DNA of 64,000 nt from CAVVFX01 sp963747535 (GCA_963747535.1 CAVVFX010000002.1:372001-436000); one strand, 5' to 3'; counted from the first letter of the stretch, positions 51,461 to 63,801 are shown. The notes: generated from the letters alone by a model not told the origin. Program-made: numbers and translations.

Positions 51461-52414
51461 ATGTACGGACAAAAACAGGAATGGGAAATTGAAGCGCCCG
51501 CGCGAAACTGTGTGCTCGAAGATTACCAGGGGGCGGCGGCTCGATGGTGCCCTGGCTGCGGCGACCACGCCGTTCTGAACGCGGTCCAGCGCCTCGCGCG
51601 CGACCTGCAACTGCCCCCCGAGAAAACCGTCTGCGTCTCCGGCATCGGCTGCTCCAGCCGGTTTCCTCACTACATGAGCACCTACGGATTCCACGGACTG
51701 CACGGCCGCGCCTTTCCGGTAGCCTGCGGGGTGCGCGCGCGACGGCCCGACCTGGACATCTTCATGGTGACCGGCGACGGCGATTGCTGCGCCATCGGCA
51801 CGGCGCACTGGATCCACGCCGTCCGCTACAACATGGATCTCACCGTCCTGCTGCTCGACAACAATATCTACGGGCTGACCAAGAACCAGACCTCGCCCAC
51901 CACGCGCACCGGCGAGAAGTCCAACACCCATCCGCGCGGTTCTGTGTTGCCGCCGCTCAATCCGCTGAGCGTCACCCTGGGGATCAACAACGCATCTTTC
52001 GTTGCGCAGACGATCGACTGGAATCCTCCGCACCTTTATAACACCATCAAAGCCGCACACGCGCACAAGGGTCTGTCTTTCGTTCGCGTGCTGCAGCGCT
52101 GCCCGCATTTCACCTCGCACGTCTTCGCCGGCGTGCAGCATGACCTCAGCCAGGTGCTGCTGATGACCCACGAAGCAGGCATCCCGCTCGATGCCAACAT
52201 TGCGCGCCTGTTCCCCAATCGCATGGCTCACGATCCGCACGACCTGCACGAGGCTCGCGCCATCGCCGAGCGCGAGGATGTCTATCCCATCGGCCTGCTT
52301 TACCGCAACGAAAACGCCGCGCGCTATGACCTGGCGACCTCGCAAGGAATCGGTAAAACACAGCAACAGAAACTGGCCGCCGTCGAGAAGGCGCTCGACC
52401 GGTTTGCCGTCTAG
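51461..52414 (+). CDS. korB: 2-oxoacid:ferredoxin oxidoreductase, beta subunit
   Basis: A 317-residue subunit that binds thiamine diphosphate and a 4Fe-4S cluster. RWCPGCGDHAVLNAV (Cys30, Cys33), Cys64 in GIGCSSRFP and a later Cys in LQRCPHFTSH are the cluster ligands. GDGDCCAIGTAHWIHAV with LLLDNNIYGLTKNQTSPTT is the thiamine and metal motif. Residue pattern fits 2-oxoglutarate or 2-oxoacid enzymes. It forms the enzyme with the upstream alpha-gamma subunit. No ferredoxin-type delta subunit is encoded nearby. Confidence 0.95.
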   Translation: MYGQKQEWEIEAPARNCVLEDYQGAAARWCPGCGDHAVLNAVQRLARDLQLPPEKTVCVSGIGCSSRFPHYMSTYGFHGLHGRAFPVACGVRARRPDLDIFMVTGDGDCCAIGTAHWIHAVRYNMDLTVLLLDNNIYGLTKNQTSPTTRTGEKSNTHPRGSVLPPLNPLSVTLGINNASFVAQTIDWNPPHLYNTIKAAHAHKGLSFVRVLQRCPHFTSHVFAGVQHDLSQVLLMTHEAGIPLDANIARLFPNRMAHDPHDLHEARAIAEREDVYPIGLLYRNENAARYDLATSQGIGKTQQQKLAAVEKALDRFAV

Positions 52415-52423
52415 AAAAATACC

Positions 52424-54202
52424 ATGCCAACCGAAACCATAGCCCCCGAGGTAACAGGCGACACAACGTCGCGAGAGCACCTCCGGACATTTCACCTGAC
52501 GGGCACAGTTCCCGGCGATGCCGTCTCTCAAGGCGCGCTGAGGCCCACGATCCTCGAGCACCTGACCGGACTTCCCGGCCTCGAAACGTTCTATCCCATG
52601 TGTGTACATCCGGACGGAAGCGCGCGGCCGTTCCGGGACGTGGTGAATGAACTGGAACACGCGCAAATCATCACCTCCGCTTTCCGCACGGCGCTGGACG
52701 GTAAATCGTCCGTGGTTCTGGCTGACGCGGCCCCGGCAGCGATCGCATCCCTGAAAGAATGCTCTCCCGCGGAGATTTCGCGGCTGCGCAAACTGCTCCC
52801 GGCAGGCGCGTTTCTCTTGGCATTCCATGCGGACTCGCTGGTTCTGCTGCACGCCGCGGCGTTAGCCGAAGCGCAGCGCGCGGAGCGGGACCGTTTCTGG
52901 GAAGATGTGAAGCGCACCGCCGCCCGACTGCGCGAGATGCTGGAAGTGGACCGCTCGCATGCACCCGGCGCGATCTCGGCCGAATCGGTATCCGCCTCGC
53001 TAGGTTCGCGCGTCGGGGCGTTTTTCAATCCCGGGTTGCTTGCTAAAGCGCTCCAACGGCCGGCCAATCCTTTGCGGTGCATGGCACCAGAGCGGCGGTC
53101 GCGTTGTGAAGAGACGCTCGCCATTCTCGAAGAAGCGCTCCACGATGCCGCGAACGAGCCGGCATTCTTCCTGTTTCATCCCGGCGAACCCCGCCTGGAT
53201 GTCGCTTCGTTTCACGGCGTGGTCAAGTGGGCTGCCGATATTTTCGCGGCCGCGATCGAACTGCGCGAAAGCAGTCTCGACCGTCTGACGCAGGTGTTGC
53301 GCGCGGTCCGCGTGGCGCGGCTCGAGATCAATTCCGCCTACGATCCATCCGTCCACGACGAGATGCTGGCGCGCTTCGATTGGCAATCAGCCGCAGCCGG
53401 GGAGTTGATGGCTCTTCCGCCGATTGTCGCGCTGGAAACGGCCGATCGGCTGGCCCAGTCCTCATTGACGTCGTTCGGCAGGCTGTTGCGCTCTGGCCGT
53501 CCAGTCCAGATTCTGATTACCCACGAGGGTATCGAGCCCCAGGACCTCAGCGGATTCTCGCCCGACTTTGGCTACCTATCCATAGCTCATCGCGAATCAT
53601 TCGTTCTGCAATCCAGCATGGCGCAATCCTCGCATCTGCTTCCTGGCCTGGCCGGGATGGCTAAGACGCACCGTCCTGCGATAGCGGTGGTTTCGGTTCC
53701 AGGCGCACTTTTCAGTGAGGACGATGTCCACCTTGCGGAATCCCTCCTGATCATCTCGCGAACCTTCCCGCTCTACAGTTATGATCCGGACGCGGGCTCG
53801 CGTTGGTCCGAGCGGTTTCGCTTATTCGTTCCGCCGCCGGCAGACCTGTCGCCGGCCCACGCAGCCGCAGTTGCAGGCGCTCTCCGGCAGCATTTCCGCG
53901 TCATCCCCGCATCCGCCTGGAACAGCGATCAGATGGAACTACCCGACTACCTCGCCGCATACAAGACGCGGCCGCCGCTGGCCATCCCGTACATCTGGGT
54001 AGAGGGTCCCAACCAGACCCAGCAGCGTGCGCTGCTGACCCGCCAACTGGTAAATTACTGCTTAGACCGACGTCGAGCCTGGGATCTCTTCGAAGAGCTG
54101 TCCGGTATCGGCCAACCGCAACTCGTGCCCAACGACGCGGCTCGCCAGGAGGGCGCAAAAGAAGCCCTCCAACAAGTGATTGCGATGCTGACGACCGCAT
54201 AA
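52424..54202 (+). CDS. 592-residue protein of unknown family, linked to the oxidoreductase
   Basis: A large soluble protein, 9 bp after the beta subunit and probably in the same operon. It has no signal peptide, TM helix, CxxC cluster or nucleotide-binding loop that I can see. The N-terminal third includes ILEHLTGLPGLETFYPMCV; the middle is helical and Arg-rich (LREMLEVDRSHAPGAI); the C-terminal part has beta-alpha units such as PAIAVVSVPGALFSEDDV and FPLYSYDPDAGSRW. The YDPDAG region recalls pieces of pyruvate:ferredoxin oxidoreductases, a weak likeness. It may be an accessory or regulatory subunit. Function unknown. Confidence 0.75.
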   Translation: MPTETIAPEVTGDTTSREHLRTFHLTGTVPGDAVSQGALRPTILEHLTGLPGLETFYPMCVHPDGSARPFRDVVNELEHAQIITSAFRTALDGKSSVVLADAAPAAIASLKECSPAEISRLRKLLPAGAFLLAFHADSLVLLHAAALAEAQRAERDRFWEDVKRTAARLREMLEVDRSHAPGAISAESVSASLGSRVGAFFNPGLLAKALQRPANPLRCMAPERRSRCEETLAILEEALHDAANEPAFFLFHPGEPRLDVASFHGVVKWAADIFAAAIELRESSLDRLTQVLRAVRVARLEINSAYDPSVHDEMLARFDWQSAAAGELMALPPIVALETADRLAQSSLTSFGRLLRSGRPVQILITHEGIEPQDLSGFSPDFGYLSIAHRESFVLQSSMAQSSHLLPGLAGMAKTHRPAIAVVSVPGALFSEDDVHLAESLLIISRTFPLYSYDPDAGSRWSERFRLFVPPPADLSPAHAAAVAGALRQHFRVIPASAWNSDQMELPDYLAAYKTRPPLAIPYIWVEGPNQTQQRALLTRQLVNYCLDRRRAWDLFEELSGIGQPQLVPNDAARQEGAKEALQQVIAMLTTA

Positions 54203-54348
54203 CATAGACTTGAAGTCGTTTTAATCGGGCTAAAGGTTGATTGAAGCTCAGTTAGATGAGGCGCTAAGGATCTGCCGTGAAATAGGTAGCCCAACTTGAC
54301 TTGAGCAAAGGGCATGATTCGAGACGGTACGGCATCATCAGAGTGCTC

Positions 54349-54488
54349 CTCTGCGTCCTCCGCGGTTCTCGGCGCCTCCGCGTTTAAGATTTCGCGCCGA
54401 ACTCCAGGATACTGATGGGGTACGTGAGTCCGCTTGCCCGCGCGCTGACTTTAACGCGGAGGCGCCGAGAACCGCGGAGGACGCAGAG
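54349..54488. repeat. perfect 36-bp inverted repeat around a 68-bp centre
   Basis: Arms 54349-54384 and 54453-54488 are exact reverse complements, starting CTCTGCGTCCTCCGCGG on the left. The 68-bp centre (54385-54452) has no open frame of note. The arm resembles GC-rich direct repeats spread through several soil bacteria, but here it is an inverted pair. Confidence 0.9.
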
Positions 54489-54745
54489 CGCAACGTTCCA
54501 GCTCCTAGATGTTCCTATTTATTTCGTGGCAGATTCCGATCTCCGGTGGACAGTCTCTCATTTCTTTTTCGTTCGAGTTGTCTTACCTGAGCGCGCTAAA
54601 TAGGCCCTCTCCTGGCGGAAGTTTCGGGGGTTGTCGATCCGTTGTACAAAGACCTCTTGCGGTCCGCAGTTTCATTGTGCAGAATGGTCCTTCGCGGTCG
54701 TGAGTGACTTGCGGCGCTCCACGAAGTTGTGAAAAAAAATTGATT

Positions 54746-54768
54746 CGCAGGCCAAAGGCCTACTCCAC
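54746..54768 (+). repeat. type B hairpin repeat
   Basis: This is identical over 23 bases to the copy at 20456-20478: stem GGCCAAAGGCC, then TACTCCAC. It lies about 20 bp beyond the esterase stop. Confidence 0.85.
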
Positions 54769-54791
54769 AAGGCTAACAAGTGCTGCTGAAT

Positions 54792-55667
54792 TTAGCCCCG
54801 CGGCTTAAGATACCCGCTGTCCGTCATCCAATCGGCCAGCCGTGCGGGCCAGCTTGACGTCGGAATTCCCTTATCCCGCATCCCGAACCCATGCCCGCCG
54901 CGGCGATAAATGTGCAGCTCAGCCGGTACGCCGGCCTTCTTCAGCAGCAAAAAGTATTCCGCACTCCGCTCCGACCCGATCCGATCGTCATACGCCTGAA
55001 CCAGAAAAGTGGGCGGCGTATCCGGCCGGATCTTGACGGCATCCGCACGTGTCCCCGGATAGGCGAGAATCGCAAAATCCGGCCGCGAGCTTTCCCGCTC
55101 GATCGGATCCGACGCGCTGTCATTGCCCTTATCGAAACGCGTCTCGACCAGCGATGCCACTTCGCCGCCCGCCGAGAATCCGAGCATCCCGACCCGCGCC
55201 GGATCGACGCCCCACTCCCTGGCATGCGCCCGCACCATGCGGATCGACCGCAGTCCATCGGCCAACGCATGCTCCTCCACCCTATAAGGTGAGTTAGGAC
55301 TGCGCGCCAGCCGGTACTTGAGAATGATCCCCGCGACGCCGATGCTGTTGAACCATCGCGCCACCTCGTGGCCCTCCAAGTCGATCGACAGGAACTGGTG
55401 CCCGCCCCCCGGCGCGATAACCACCGCGGCTCCGGTAGCCTTCTCCTTCGCCGGCAGGTAAACAATCAGGCTGGGATTGTGAATGTTGGAGACCTGGCGT
55501 GAGGTCACACCGTTAGCGCTCAAATCCTTGACAACCTCCGCGCTGGTCTGGCCCTCCGACCCCGGTGCGCCATTGGCCCATAGCGGCAGGGTAAGAGGTT
55601 CATCAGCCGGCAGAAGCGCCGGCGTCAACAGGGCCGCGACAAGTAGTTGTAGACGGTACATGTGCAC
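54792..55667 (-). CDS. secreted alpha/beta-hydrolase esterase
   Basis: A 291-residue exported hydrolase, similar in size and motif to acetylxylan or carbohydrate esterases. It has a Sec signal (LQLLVAALLTPALLPA), the oxyanion region VIAPGGGHQFLS near 85, the nucleophile in GMLGFSAGGEVAS near 163-175, and the acid/His in AYDDRIGS and RRGGHGFG. It probably removes acetyl groups from plant polysaccharides in the periplasm. Its start overlaps the subtilase stop by 1 bp. Confidence 0.87.
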   Translation of the reverse strand: MHMYRLQLLVAALLTPALLPADEPLTLPLWANGAPGSEGQTSAEVVKDLSANGVTSRQVSNIHNPSLIVYLPAKEKATGAAVVIAPGGGHQFLSIDLEGHEVARWFNSIGVAGIILKYRLARSPNSPYRVEEHALADGLRSIRMVRAHAREWGVDPARVGMLGFSAGGEVASLVETRFDKGNDSASDPIERESSRPDFAILAYPGTRADAVKIRPDTPPTFLVQAYDDRIGSERSAEYFLLLKKAGVPAELHIYRRGGHGFGMRDKGIPTSSWPARLADWMTDSGYLKPRG

Positions 55668-57561
55668 TATCTTCCAACAAACGGACCCGCCTGCGCCATC
55701 GCCACTGCCTTCCGAGGGTTGATCAAATTGCGCCGTCCATCCGCAGTCTTATCGGCCGTAGTCTTGATAATCTCGATTACCTCGACAGGGTTCAACTTCG
55801 GGTTCACCGCCAGAATCTTGGCCGCAAGATTGGCCACGGCCGGCGATGCCATCGACGTGCCCGACATCTTCAGCCTGTCGCCGCCGGGCACATAGCTCTC
55901 GACCTGATATCCATTCGCGTGGACCGCAACCGTCGGACCGTAGCTGGTAAAGCTGGCTTCGTCGCCGGCAATATCGACCGCGCCCACCGTCATCAGATTC
56001 GGCAGCCGGATGCTGGACGGGATGAATTCGTTGAACGTGGCGTCGCTGTTGGCGTTACCCGCGGCAGTAATGAAAAGGATGTCCGGAGCCGAACTGAACG
56101 CCTTCTCCATAGCAGCCTTGTCCCCGTCGAAATACCCGCGCGCAATCTGCTTGCGCTCATCCGCCGACTTGCCGATTCCGCAAAGCTCCAGGCCGCCTTC
56201 GTAATCTTTAACCGAGCCGCCCCAGCTCATATTGACGACTCGCACGCCATTGCGTTTGAAGAAGTCCACGTACTCCCCGATGGCTTCGTCGCCGCGCTTG
56301 ACCAACGCCGGAGAAGGGCACGGGTCCGGGATCATCTTGTAATCGAAGGTCAGGCGCCCGACCACCAGGCGCGCATACGGATTGCCGTCGAGCAGAATGC
56401 CGGCGACGTGAGTACCGTGCATATAATTGCCCGCCAGGCCGATATCCTCGATGAACGCTTTCACCTCATCGGGTTTCATCGCAGCCATCTTCTTCTTGAG
56501 TGCCGAGGCCTCTGGAGTATCCAGATTCGCCCGCATATCGGAGAAGGCCTTCTCTTCCGTCTCCAAATCGGGGATCTTCTTTTTCTGCTCTGCATTCAAC
56601 GGAAACAGCTGGCCCGCGGTCTTGCGCGATTCAATATCGAAGGCGATGACGTCAGGCTCGCCGGACTTGTCCTTCGCCAGTCTGTCCTTAAAGATGTTGG
56701 TGTCGACGCCGCTATCCCACACCGCAACGTTGACTGTCGAATATCCTTTGCCCGGATCGAGTTGGACAGATCGCGCGGCCCAGATGTCCTGCTTCTCAAC
56801 GTTGTGGACCGCCAGGTAGCCGCCGAAGGCTTCGACGAGGCTATCCTTCAACGGTAGAAGCTCGGTCATGGTGAACCGCATGTTCGGCAAGGCGTGTGCC
56901 ATGTCGGAGCTGAGCGCGCCGCCATTCTGCTTGAGCGTGGGATCCATAACGGCCTGAATCTGGCCGATGATCAGGCTCTTGCTCAGCATCTCGTAACCTG
57001 CCTTGGTACTCTTCAGATCGTTCGCCACGACGTCGAAGGGCATCCCATCCAAAGCCTCGCGGATGCTGCGATAGACGGCTGTGCGGTATTCAGGCGAATT
57101 ATGGTCCTTGATGGATTCCTGGGTGTGGAGGATGGCGCTGGTGCTGAGGCCGCTGAGCAATCGGGAGGCCGGCTTCTCCTGCAGCGACTTCACCTGGTCA
57201 AGTAGCTTCAACGCGTCAACGTTGCGGCCGTCGAGGGCGTCGAGCGTCGCCAAGGTCGAGAGGAGTCCACGCAGAGTGCCTTTGTCTTCGATGTCGTATT
57301 TTGAGAGCACCGACTCGACGTTCTTCCGGATCTCGGCGGCTAACGCGTGAAACTTCTGGTCGGACTGCAGGACGTCTTCCACTGTCCCGTCGATCTTATA
57401 AGTGAAGACAGGAAGGTCGGCAGCCCGAGTGATCTTCTGCTTGGGCGCTTGCGCCAGCAGTAAAGTGACGGCGAGGAAAATTGCGAAGATACGGTGCGGC
57501 ACGATTTGATGGTAGCTTATGGGCCGGTGTATTTCTCGCTCCAGCAGTGCGGCCGGCAATC

Positions 57562-57565
<4 letters not shown>
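55667..57565 (-). CDS. subtilisin-like serine protease (S8)
   Basis: A 632-residue exported protease with a long prodomain to about 230. The catalytic Asp is in VAVWDSGVDTN, His in YMHGTHVAGILLDG, the oxyanion Asn in LFITAAGNANSD and Ser in MSGTSMASPAVANLAAK. The ATG at 57565 overlaps the GH106 stop (ATGA) but puts about 21 residues before the signal (FAIFLAVTLLLAQ); a GTG at 57502 would give a normal signal peptide. Either start is possible. Its grouping with carbohydrate genes is unusual and unexplained. Confidence 0.88.
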
Positions 57566-60285
<2,720 letters not shown>

Positions 60286-60384
60286 TGGCTGCACTGCTAT
60301 TGTGACGCTAGTTTGGTTCCGGAGCAACGTTTTGCGTCGTCCGGACACAAATGTGCTCCCGTCCGGAATACAATAGTTTCCGAC

Positions 60385-61104
60385 ATGAGAACCCTGTCTT
60401 TACTCGCACTCGCCTTATTGGCCGCGTTGGCCGTCTGCCTGACCGGCCAGACGCCTGCCGATCCACTCTCCGAAGGATTCAAGCTGGTCGAAGTCGCGTC
60501 CGTCGCCGACGCCATGGAACAACTGTACGGACAGAAGTCGTACATGACCCATGACATGCGCCCTCTCAGTCCCACCAAGTTCGCCGGACCAGCCGTCACC
60601 GTGATGTTGAAAAAGGAAGAGCACCAGGAGGGAGCGAAAGCCTCTGGCGGCATGCTCGATGCGATCGATAAGGCGCCCGCCGGTTCAGTCTACGTGATGG
60701 TGCTCGAAGACGGCCTGGACACCGCCGGCATCGGCGGCCTGATGGCTACTGCGATGAAATACCGCGGCCTCGCCGGCGCCATCATCGACGCAGGTGTGCG
60801 GGACACGCCGCAGATTCGAAAACTGCAATTCCCGGTGTTCAGCCGCGGAGTGGTTCCGTCGACTTCCGTCAACCACTACCGTTTCGTCGGGATGAATATT
60901 CCAGTGACCTGCGCGGGCGTCCACGTATCCCCGGGCGACATCGTCACAGCCGACGAGGACGGCGTTGCGGTAGTTCCCAAGGCCCACGCCGCCGACGTTT
61001 TGAAGAAGGCCCAGGATCTCGACAACACCGAGCACAGCATGCTGCCGTTCATCGAAAAGTACCACTCCATCACGGAAGCGGTCGCCAAGTTTGGACGTAT
61101 TTAA
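60385..61104 (+). CDS. RraA-fold aldolase-like protein with signal peptide
   Basis: A 239-residue protein of the RraA/4-hydroxy-4-methyl-2-oxoglutarate aldolase family. The Mg-binding motif IIDAGVRDTPQIRKL keeps the Arg and Asp (Gly-to-Ala before), and VHVSPGDIVTADEDGVAVVP is the C-terminal signature. The leader MRTLSLLALALLAALAVCLTG reads as a Sec signal, rare for this normally cytoplasmic family. I chose ATG at 60385; the long open frame upstream is antisense to the rhamnosidase. It may cleave a keto-sugar acid (inference). Confidence 0.85.
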   Translation: MRTLSLLALALLAALAVCLTGQTPADPLSEGFKLVEVASVADAMEQLYGQKSYMTHDMRPLSPTKFAGPAVTVMLKKEEHQEGAKASGGMLDAIDKAPAGSVYVMVLEDGLDTAGIGGLMATAMKYRGLAGAIIDAGVRDTPQIRKLQFPVFSRGVVPSTSVNHYRFVGMNIPVTCAGVHVSPGDIVTADEDGVAVVPKAHAADVLKKAQDLDNTEHSMLPFIEKYHSITEAVAKFGRI

Positions 61105-61155
61105 GAAACGCCAACCGTATGTGGTCAGGCGCCGTATCTGATACGCTATGTCGTC

Positions 61156-62028
61156 ATGAAGCTTCTTTGCTTTGCCCCGTTACTTGCGGCCGGTCTGCTG
61201 CACGCTCAGATCTACACGCTGACCCACGACCAGATGGTGAAACTCACCGCCGAGAATCCTTATGAGCGATTCCCGGACGGACGGCCCAAAGTTCCCGACG
61301 CGGTACTCGAAAAGTGCAAGGGCTTGTCGATCGAAGAGGTCTGGGCGGTACTCAACAGCAAAGGCTACAAATGGCAACTTGCCGGCTCCAGCCTCCTGAT
61401 CATGCATCCCGAGAAGAAACTGATCGGACGCGCCGTCACCGCTCAGTTCATGCCCATGCGCCCGGATCTCGCCAAGGCGGCCAATCCTGCTACCGATGGT
61501 CCGCACATTTCGCCGCACCAGCGGATTCTAATCGATAACCTGCAAATGGGGGACGTGCCGGTGGTGGACCTTTTCGGCAAGATCGAAGGCGGGACCATCG
61601 TCGGAGATAATCTGGCCACTGCGATCTGGAACGCGACCCACACGGGTTTCGTCGTCGATGGCGGCCTGCGCGATCTCGAAGGCATCTTCCCGATCAATAT
61701 GCCGGTTTATTATCGCGGCGTTCATCCTTCCGCGATCAGCTACGAAAGTGTCATGATGACCGGCCTGAACGTGCCGATCAAGATCGGCGACGCCACCGTC
61801 ATGCCGGGAGATGTAGTCTTCGGCGACCGGGGCGGGCTCTACTTCGTCCCTCCCGCGCTCATCAAAGAGATCCTCGACAAAGCCGACGTCACTCACATCC
61901 ACGACGAGTGGACCAAGATGAAGTTAGACACGGGTAAGTACAAATCCAGCGATATTTACCCCAGCCCCCACGACCCCGCACTCAAGAAGGAATACCAAGA
62001 CTATTTGAAAGCCCACCTGGGCAAGTGA
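61156..62028 (+). CDS. second RraA-fold protein with signal peptide
   Basis: A 290-residue RraA-family protein 51 bp after the first. The leader MKLLCFAPLLAAGLLHAQ is Sec-like. FVVDGGLRDLEGIF is the active-site region and VMPGDVVFGDRGGLYFVPPAL the C-terminal signature. Extra sequence precedes the core (YERFPDGRPKVPDAVLEKC) and a Lys-rich extension follows. The two copies differ too much to be a recent duplication and may act on different substrates or as a pair. Export is predicted for both. Confidence 0.85.
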   Translation: MKLLCFAPLLAAGLLHAQIYTLTHDQMVKLTAENPYERFPDGRPKVPDAVLEKCKGLSIEEVWAVLNSKGYKWQLAGSSLLIMHPEKKLIGRAVTAQFMPMRPDLAKAANPATDGPHISPHQRILIDNLQMGDVPVVDLFGKIEGGTIVGDNLATAIWNATHTGFVVDGGLRDLEGIFPINMPVYYRGVHPSAISYESVMMTGLNVPIKIGDATVMPGDVVFGDRGGLYFVPPALIKEILDKADVTHIHDEWTKMKLDTGKYKSSDIYPSPHDPALKKEYQDYLKAHLGK

Positions 62029-62047
62029 CGTGTGGTAGATTCTCAGC

Positions 62048-63268
62048 ATGACACGCCGTGATCTTATCCGTCTCGCCGTCGCGCTTCCTGCCGCGGGACT
62101 GTTTACGCGCTTCAAAGCCCTCGCCGCACCGCAGATCAATCGCGTAAAAATCACCGACATCAAGGCGATGGCGATTCAGAACATCGCGGGCAATTGCCTG
62201 ATCCGGATCGAGACCGATAGTGGACTGACCGGCTATGGCGAAGCGGGCGCGACGGGCCCCATGGCGCGCGCCCGCATCGCGACGATGAAGGAACTGCTGG
62301 TTGGCCAGGATCCGCTCGCGATCGAGGTCCACTTTCAGAACATGACCTCGCTGATGCACACCTACATGGCCCACATTCCGACCATCAGCGGCATCGATAT
62401 CGCGCTCTGGGATCTCGCGGGTAAGATCATCGGCTTGCCGATCTCAACCCTGCTGGGCGGTCCGTTTCGCCCCTCGATCCGGATGTATTCGCATGGTGTC
62501 GGTATGGACATGCTCGACAAAGCTTCGTGCCGGGACTTTGCGCAGCGGGTGAAATCGATGCCCGAAGGCTTCAACGCATTCAAATGCGACATCCACAACC
62601 CCCTGAGAATCCCAGTGGCGCGCTTTGCATCGACTCTGGATCAGGCGCAACTCCGTAACGTAGCCCGCGCTTACAGCAATGCCCGCGAAGCGCTCGGTGA
62701 GGACATCGAGATAGCCGTCCACTGCCACGATGAGTTCGACGAGCCCAGCGCGGTGGGAATCGCGAAGGCTGTCGAGCCGATCAACCCGTTGTTCATCGAA
62801 GATCTGCTGGCTCCGCCCTGGACACCTGCGTGGCAGTCGATCCGGCGGCAGATCCGGGTCCCGCTGCTGACCGGGGAAAAACTGGAACTGTTGCACGGCT
62901 TTCAGCCTTTCATCGACAATCAGACGGTCGACATTATTCATCCGGACCTCTCGTTTGCGGGTGGCTTCACCGGCGTCAAAAAGATCGCGAACTATGCCTA
63001 TGACTACCGCATGCCGGTCGCCCTGCATAACGTGGGTTCGCTGGTGCTGACGTACGCGAATGCGCAGTTCGGGTCGTCGATTCACAACTTCTACCGGTCG
63101 GAAAGCCAACTTGGCCGGCCGGGACATTACATTGAGGGAATGACGACGCATGCGCCGGAGGTACGGGGCAGCCATCTGACTGTCCCCACAGGTCCGGGCT
63201 TAGGTCTCGAAATCGATCAGAGCTTTCTCAAGAACAACCTCGTTGAAGGCGAACCCTATTGGGGCTAG
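62048..63268 (+). CDS. enolase-superfamily dehydratase (mandelate racemase type), Tat-exported
   Basis: A 406-residue sugar-acid dehydratase related to galactonate or mannonate dehydratases. MTRRDLIRLAVALPAAGLFTRF is a Tat-like leader. Metal ligands and acid/base residues are in IAVHCHDEFDEP, LFIEDLLAPPW, LLTGEKLELL and HPDLSFAGGFTG, with PVALHN last. It would remove water from an aldonic acid to give a 2-keto-3-deoxy acid, which an RraA-type aldolase could cleave. It is 19 bp after the second RraA gene, so these three probably form one operon. Confidence 0.9.
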   Translation: MTRRDLIRLAVALPAAGLFTRFKALAAPQINRVKITDIKAMAIQNIAGNCLIRIETDSGLTGYGEAGATGPMARARIATMKELLVGQDPLAIEVHFQNMTSLMHTYMAHIPTISGIDIALWDLAGKIIGLPISTLLGGPFRPSIRMYSHGVGMDMLDKASCRDFAQRVKSMPEGFNAFKCDIHNPLRIPVARFASTLDQAQLRNVARAYSNAREALGEDIEIAVHCHDEFDEPSAVGIAKAVEPINPLFIEDLLAPPWTPAWQSIRRQIRVPLLTGEKLELLHGFQPFIDNQTVDIIHPDLSFAGGFTGVKKIANYAYDYRMPVALHNVGSLVLTYANAQFGSSIHNFYRSESQLGRPGHYIEGMTTHAPEVRGSHLTVPTGPGLGLEIDQSFLKNNLVEGEPYWG

Positions 63269-63801
63269 AAAGTAAGTGATCACCTGCCCTACCATTGGGC
63301 TCCCGCATTGGTGGAACAGGCGGTTTCGCCTGCGAAGTTCAGCTCCAGAACCGGTCGTGCGACCGCTCTTTGTCCCACTCTGTCGTAGGTTCGAAGTAAC
63401 CGCCGCTGTCGGGCATAAGATGCGCCTTCATGACTGCATCGTCTTCGACGCGTCCTGGGCGATGCATGGGCTCATGCGGGGCATCCGGCGGCAGACCGGG
63501 CAGCGACCGTCTCCAGAGTCAATGGCCGAGGTGAAACCTGCCGCCCGGCAATTATGATCAGCGGCTCCAGCTCTGTCTCAAAAGGAAGTCAAACCTCCAA
63601 GCGGCGGGCGAAGTTCGACCAAGCGCTGGAATTTCCGCGTTCGCGCCAGTCGAAGGAACAGTTCAGCGCGCCACCGCGCACACACAGCTGAGAACGGGCG
63701 TTTTTGCATGACAAAATATTCCACGGGCGAGTTTGTCAACCATGGAAGAACATGCGGTGTCGAGATCGGCTAAGAGTACTGTGGACTGATAATTGGCTGA
63801 C
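63269..63801. other. 533-bp region without a recognised gene
   Basis: The only structured element I see is a reversed type B-like hairpin at 63311-63335 (minus strand CAGGCGAAACCGCCTG then TTCCACC). A 93-residue frame at 63276-63557 shows no family features and I do not call it. Confidence 0.5.
63311..63335 (-). repeat. type B-like hairpin, reversed
   Basis: The minus strand reads CAGGCGAAACCGCCTG followed by TTCCACC, matching the stem-plus-CCAC layout of the type B repeats. Confidence 0.6.

Larger units (their letters stand above)
54203..54791. other. 589-bp intergenic region with repeats
   Basis: The gap holds the 36-bp inverted repeat (54349-54488) and a type B hairpin (54746-54768). Short frames here give no recognisable protein. 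It separates the oxidoreductase operon from the minus-strand carbohydrate genes. Confidence 0.55.

Noticed and set aside
54349..54488. Inverted repeat considered as insertion-sequence ends
   Set aside because: The centre is only 68 bp with no transposase and no visible target duplication.
63276..63557. 93-residue plus-strand frame after the dehydratase
   Set aside because: It has no recognisable family features or ribosome-binding site and spans a reversed hairpin repeat.
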